Assembly (NCBI RefSeq): GCF_003576645.1
Contig: NC_044917.1
Location: 5,994,945-6,058,944 of the forward strand
Origin: Ipomoea triloba
Lineage: Eukaryota > Streptophyta > Magnoliopsida > Solanales > Convolvulaceae
Length of the DNA: 64,000 nucleotides
Direction: 5' to 3'
Part shown: positions 56,964 through 64,000 of the stretch, one piece after another
Layout of the letters: every line of letters starts with the position of its first letter
Position numbering within the stretch: the stretch's first letter is position 1
Program-made: the position numbers and the translations under genes
The notes under the pieces: generated by a model
Database searches by the model: none
What the model saw: the letters and a program-made list of their open reading frames with translations, nothing else
Told to the model about the DNA's origin: nothing

Positions 56964-59900
56964 TTAATACACCTTTTCTACTATTCTCTCCCATATTCTT
57001 CTCCATGAACTAATAATCGTGGTTGGGTGATCTGAAACAAGCCTCCACCACTTTGTCTTCTCAACCAATGGGCTCGTCGTGTGCACAAAATTGATTGATT
57101 CTGATAGGCGATTCAGCAGGTTCATTAGAGCGATGACTTCATTTCTTTGCAACTGCAGCTGCTAAAGCATGGAAGAGGGAATTACAAACATGCATTTGAG
57201 AAGAAAATTGTTTCATGAAATTAAACTGTAGAAACTCACAGGTGGCTCTGAGTTCGTCTGACCATCGACAGAGAAAAGAATCTTTAAGGCAGTTCCAAGA
57301 CCGAGAACTTGAAGCTTTCCCCAAAGACGGCATTTTTCACATCCTACACAATCCATTAAAGAACTGCAATTTGCAGATAGAATGTGTAAATCTTTCAGTT
57401 ATATGATCAATTGTAGTAGTATATTTTATAAGGAATAATGGAGATGAGTTCTTTGACTCCATTTAAAGGTAAAATAGAAGAATCAACAGATCATCTAATT
57501 TTACTGGAGTATATTTGTCATTTTAACAAAATGCTCAGACAATAACCTGATATTCCTGAATTGTTTCTGAATCTGCTGCTTCAGCTCAGGTCCACTTTGG
57601 CCTTTCCACAGTTTAGCTTCATCAAATGGAAGTGGACATGCAGCTTGAAGTTTCGGGTTGTAAAGTAATTGGCGCATAAGGGACTGCGCTTTCAGATCTG
57701 CCTCCACATTTCCAGTGTCATATTCAGCCTGTTCCAAGTAATTTTTTGCCTGCAGGGCATATCAAGAGGGAAGCACGTAAATGGATAATTGAATATGTAT
57801 GCTATACTTGTACTCAAGGGTTTGTCAATTAAAGCAAAAAAGTGAGCACTTACTTTTGTGACAGCTCTAAGAACAAAGAGGAAAGTGAAATACAAGTTTC
57901 TGACACGGTCAGGATATTGCAAAACACGATCATGCATCAATTCCAGATTTGTACCCCACTGAAAGTTGCACGGCAAACATGTCAGGATCTCACTGAAAGA
58001 CTATATCACGATGATTAAGTAAAATAGTTCAGGCCTGGGCAGGTTTAACTCTTAAATTTCCAGAGCAAAGCTATCTACTTTCTCAGATAGAAGACTAGAT
58101 ATCATCTTAGTTGACACATTAAAAAAAGTATCCAAGAAAATATGTGCATCTATAAAACAATGACACCAACCAGGTTTTTAGTTTCATCGAGAAGGTAATC
58201 AGCGGCTATGTGTATTGAAATAGAGGAGTGAAGACCAGATATTAATTTGTACAACACTTTCTTCTCCTGGCACATTTCTCCAAAGGCATCTGTCAGAACA
58301 TGGAAATCTCACATTAAACAGACAATTACGGGAAAGACATGACCATTAATTTGGCAAATATAATCTTGAACCAAAAATATGATTAAACAGGAATAACTAG
58401 ATCAGTAAGATTCAACACTAATTTCTATCCCCTCTACTTTATTGTTTACAACAAAAAACCTTCTACATAGTTTAATTTTGTCACTTCCCTAAGAGAGTTT
58501 ATCCATTCTGCTAGCATAGCCTTGTAAGGAACTTTTACATTTTAAATGAAGTGCAAATTAAGTTGAGCATTCACAGACAAGAACTTATAGAACAGCCTTT
58601 CTCTACTAGGATTAATCGCTGGAAACAGCAAACATCAAAATATACTTTTTTGGAAGTCGAACCAGTTACATAAACTATGACTCACATTTTGGGCAGTTTT
58701 CTGAATAAATTTCATCCCATATCCTTCTGGCTGATGGTCCACTATAGCCAGTGTAGCGCTCAGGGTTCAGTAGGAGATTTACATAGGTCATTTCATCTGC
58801 ATAAAGAAGTTCATCAGTATCTAGAAAGCTATTTCGGTATCAAAATAAACCATTTGGAAGTACACAAATTACAGTACAGTTGTTAAACATGCCATATAAC
58901 AAAATAAATTTCCCAAGACATCACACCATGATTTACAATTAAAATGTATGAAACAAAAGTAAATGAAAGTTTTATCACCGCAATTTAAGCCTTTTACTTT
59001 GTTTTTCAAACAATCAGCAAATATAAGATCCAGAGATTAATAGACTAACAGCATTGTCCAACATGTACCATGAAAAAATTACCATTATCAGTTTCATCAT
59101 CATGCGTCCAAGGATTATCTACTTCCATCCAGCCCCTAAAAGCCTTAGAGTCTAATGTGCGGTCAACTGCAGCCTGTGGCTTTCCCTCTTGGCAAATAGG
59201 ATCGTCAGATCCAAGACCATGTTGCAGTGGCCTCTTAAAAGGTTCTGGGAATTCATTTTCCGGACATTCACACACGCTACAGTCACGCAACTTACACATA
59301 CCATCGTCTGGCCAAAAAGGGCAGTCACACCATAACTTCACCTGAATGACATGAAATGTGCGTCAGATTCTCATCAGACTAAGAAAATTTATCTAATGCA
59401 CACAATAATTCACACTTGACAGACATCCCCTAGGAAGGTAAGAAGGTTCCAGTTGAAAATTGTTAAAAGAGGATAATTTCCACAAACATGAACTCAGCTC
59501 ACATGAAAATTATCATAAAATTTTCCAAATCCCTTAACCACTCCTAACACTATCTTGTGCTAGAGAACTCAAGGTGATCTGTGTAAAAGTTAAAATAGGT
59601 GATTAAACGTAGATTAAACACTTCTATAGTGATTAGAGATGAGGTCCTTAGGCTTGCATCACACCTTAAAGTATCGGAAGAATGGAGTTGTAACAAGTTC
59701 TTGGAGTAAAGGATGCAGTACAGCTGCATTAAGAGTGTCAACTGTTTCATAATCACAGCAGCAGTCCTCAACAATTCCAGTATATTTTCGAGAATCCTGC
59801 CATGCATTTATGGTCACAAAACACCAAGCATCAGTCAATCCCAATTCACAAAGTGAAGTAATCACATTTTAATAGAATCTTCTTGTATGTAAATGCTACT

Positions 59901-60325
59901 AAAAGCACAATGTTCCCGTGCATGATAGATTTCAAAATCCATTAAGCATCTTTTTTTTTTATAGATGATATTGCATAAATTGGCAATTCACAGGCAATTA
60001 GAAAACTATCCAGGTTTCTAGCCAAATTAAGTCTGGAATTGTTTAAACATTGTCTGATAACATTTTATTTGCTCAAATATTTAAACACACAACACCTAAA
60101 GTGCTTTGTATCAGTAATCTCTAGATACTGCCAAAAGAAATGAAAGGAATTAAGGGATTAAGGAAGAACCTGAGCACAGGGACAAGATTTGAAATTATGT
60201 GCAGGAAAAAACCCTACTGCTAATGCTATCATCACCGCGCCAATCGGCATCCATCCCCATCTTCTTCCTTTCTTCTTCTTATTCTTCTCCCTCCCTTTCC
60301 TCTCTTCGACCTCAGCTTCCACCAT
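56964..60325 (-). CDS. ERO1: ER oxidoreductin 1 (ERO1)
   Basis: Membrane-bound flavoprotein of the ER lumen that reoxidises protein disulfide isomerase and passes electrons to O2. Nine exons on the minus strand (60325-60170, 59796-59665, 59341-59083, 58796-58686, 58289-58171, 57958-57854, 57749-57547, 57363-57240, 57152-56964) join in phase to 465 aa, the plant length. N-terminus: a Lys/Arg-rich cytosolic stretch, then one anchor helix ([15 protein letters not shown]), typical of plant ERO1. The shuttle disulfide lies in [13 protein letters not shown] (C-x4-C) and the FAD-proximal active site is [12 protein letters not shown] (CxxCxxC). Other family marks are [27 protein letters not shown] and [14 protein letters not shown]. 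No missing key residue is visible. Confidence 0.96.
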
Positions 60326-61465
60326 TTCGCCTATACATACATTGATCTGTATCTACACCTGTATAATTCCTAATAAATCCCCTCAAAATCTCAGCTCTTT
60401 TGCCGTTCCTGGGTCTGCTATACACAATCTAACCGAAAGGAATTTATAGGATGGATGTAAATGTTTTATCTTAATGCGGCAGTCAAACCACGTAAGAACA
60501 AGGCGGTCAAGGATGAACAGAGCTCTCCAGCAAGGGGGGAAGTCGGAAACTAGGCGCGTGCAGTCATGCGCAATGGATTATGTCACGTGGCTGTTGGAGA
60601 GCGCGCGTAGCTATTGGGCTGATTGGGAGGGGAGTGAGAGTTCTATGGGGCTTAATATGTCATCAACGGCGATATTGTGACAATGTTGAGCCAATAGAAA
60701 CTTCAGGTTCTGCCACCGTGGAGGCTTAGGGTCAGAACACTGTGCACCGTGCCGCAGCAAAATAAACTCTAAAAATTGTTCCAAAAAAAATCAAATAGCC
60801 CATTAAACATTTGGGAAAATGTAATTACCCATTACATTATAAGTATTTTATTTCTTTAATTTTTTTAAATACAAATAATGTATAAGATAATTTAAAATTT
60901 TGACATAATTACACCGTTAGAGTAAGACCCTCCCCATTAGTAGTTTTTGGACCAAATTTTAAGAAAAAATGGACGAGGTGGATGAAAGAGAGTGAAGAAA
61001 TAGAATAGATGAGTGTCTTGCAGGAGGTTGGGTTTTTTGTTCCCTAAAGAGAAGCAACAAACCTTGTCTGTGTGGAGTGCACATTCACGTTGAGCGCGTT
61101 AAGCAGACGTTTTTTTTTTCTTTTTTCTTTTCTGTTTTTCTGACATTTCATTTTTTCTTTTCTTTTTTCTTTTTGCTTCTCCTTCTTTCTTAGGTGAAAC
61201 TTAAATATTTGTGCAAAAAACTTATCTATTGAGGAAGGCCTAAAAGTTAAACTTTATAAATGCCAATATAGTAAAAAATAAGTATGTCCAATTTAGAAAA
61301 TACCAATGTTGTATGTCTAATTACAATAGAGATTTTTTTTTAAACTTCTCAATTGGTACTAGATAATCTAACATGTACCCATGGAATGTGGATAAAATGA
61401 GGCGGAATTAATTCTAAATGTAACTATCTTGAGAGAGTGTTTTACACAAACACAATATTAAGCTA

Positions 61466-61468
<3 letters not shown>
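60326..61468. other. ERO1 promoter and spacer
   Basis: The first 150 bases are the ERO1 leader, and 60470-60720 probably contains its promoter. From 60920 (CCATTAGTAGTTTTTGGACC) to 61200 the sequence resembles a MITE with a GC patch and T-rich runs, but I could not find the matching end. No gene. Confidence 0.45.

Positions 61469-61507
<39 letters not shown>
61469..61507. repeat. A39 homopolymer next to the GST stop codon
   Basis: 39 consecutive A on the + strand, ending five bases before the stop codon of the minus-strand GST. In the transcript this would be a U run at the very start of the 3' UTR. Confidence 0.9.
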
Positions 61508-61509
<2 letters not shown>

Positions 61510-61512
61510 AAC

Positions 61513-63290
<1,778 letters not shown>

Positions 63291-63293
63291 CTN

Positions 63294-63572
63294 GAGGTTG
63301 AAAGGATAAAGAGTGATTTGGAAAATAAGAAGAAAATGTTGCTTGATAATCCAACAATGAAATTGGATAAGGCAACTAATAAACTTAGAGTTACTATTAA
63401 TAGTAATATTTCGTATAGGAAAAAATGCAATAAATGTAAACGTTCTTCTTCTTATTACCTTCCTGTAACCCAACCTGAGAGTTCATTACATGTTCCTCAA
63501 TTTTTTGATAATCTAGAATTAAATCCTCAGCAAATAGATGAGGTACTTGATTTTTTGCATAACGATGAATAA
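63294..63572 (+). CDS. Partial unknown ORF between two assembly gaps
   Basis: The frame is open from the N at 63293 to a stop at 63570-63572, about 92 codons. It reads LERIKSDLENKKKMLLDN with Lys-rich and Asn-rich stretches, a Cys pair in KKCNKCKRSSS, and an acidic end DEVLDFLHNDE. No start codon is certain because the left end is at an undetermined base. I do not recognise it. The CxxC and the position beside a large gap would fit a transposon protein, but that is a guess. Confidence 0.35.
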   Translation, partial: EVERIKSDLENKKKMLLDNPTMKLDKATNKLRVTINSNISYRKKCNKCKRSSSYYLPVTQPESSLHVPQFFDNLELNPQQIDEVLDFLHNDE

Positions 63573-63575
63573 AAA

Positions 63576-64000
63576 NNNNNNNNNNNNNNNNNNNNNNNNN
63601 NNNNNNNNNNNNNNNNNNNNNNNNNNNNNNNNNNNNNNNNNNNNNNNNNNNNNNNNNNNNNNNNNNNNNNNNNNNNNNNNNNNNNNNNNNNNNNNNNNNN
63701 NNNNNNNNNNNNNNNNNNNNNNNNNNNNNNNNNNNNNNNNNNNNNNNNNNNNNNNNNNNNNNNNNNNNNNNNNNNNNNNNNNNNNNNNNNNNNNNNNNNN
63801 NNNNNNNNNNNNNNNNNNNNNNNNNNNNNNNNNNNNNNNNNNNNNNNNNNNNNNNNNNNNNNNNNNNNNNNNNNNNNNNNNNNNNNNNNNNNNNNNNNNN
63901 NNNNNNNNNNNNNNNNNNNNNNNNNNNNNNNNNNNNNNNNNNNNNNNNNNNNNNNNNNNNNNNNNNNNNNNNNNNNNNNNNNNNNNNNNNNNNNNNNNNN
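63576..64000. other. Assembly gap (run of N)
   Basis: All bases are N to the end of the window. The true gap length is unknown. Confidence 1.

Overview
The window is nuclear DNA from a flowering plant, most likely a eudicot. It has intron-rich GT-AG genes, chloroplast- and mitochondrion-targeted proteins, a photosystem I antenna gene, AT-rich spacers and many small transposons. The antenna and elongation-factor proteins read close to asterid (Solanales-like) versions, but the species is not fixed by anything I can see. About 425 N close the window, and single Ns at 12353 and 63293 mark scaffold joins. || Layout. 2.2-5.9 kb (+): a CAX2-type vacuolar cation/H+ exchanger in 11 coding exons. 5.9-10.6 kb: transposon-rich spacer with a truncated LINE, an LTR fragment split by a 974-bp foldback element, and relics of the next gene family. 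10.6-19.1 kb (+): a cluster of very small proteins, each with one membrane helix followed by a Gly/Cys-rich tail. There are five gene models, but two are identical copies on either side of a single N and probably represent one gene. 20.6-20.9 kb (-): a doubtful 79-aa ORF. 22.0-25.8 kb (+): mitochondrial EF-Ts. 26.3-27.5 kb (-): LHCA3. 29.4-31.4 kb (+): an RCC1-repeat protein. 31.9-33.1 kb (-): RNA polymerase subunit RPB12. 35.6-41.2 kb (-): a C3HC zinc-finger protein (ILP1-like). 45.0-50.7 kb (+): chloroplast IF-2 (FUG1-like). 51.9-54.2 kb: two paralogous micro-proteins, head to head. 57.0-60.3 kb (-): ERO1 thiol oxidase. 61.5-62.3 kb (-): a tau-class glutathione S-transferase. || The housekeeping genes are intact; I rebuilt their exon chains and every reading phase closes. 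They are functionally unrelated neighbours: organelle translation, light harvesting, transcription, ER oxidative folding, detoxification and Ca2+/metal transport. The ILP1-FUG1 adjacency recalls the consecutive Arabidopsis loci At1g17210/At1g17220 and may be conserved microsynteny. || The least described part is the 10.6-19.1 kb family. Its members share a near-identical N-terminus and membrane helix, share TATA-proximal promoter and leader sequence with TTGACT (W-box-like) motifs, and differ mainly in the length and composition of the glycine tail. Broken copies and promoter relics lie upstream. The spacers hold textbook small elements with recognisable target duplications: SINEs, Stowaway, Harbinger-like, hAT-like and Mutator-like MITEs, and a TRIM.
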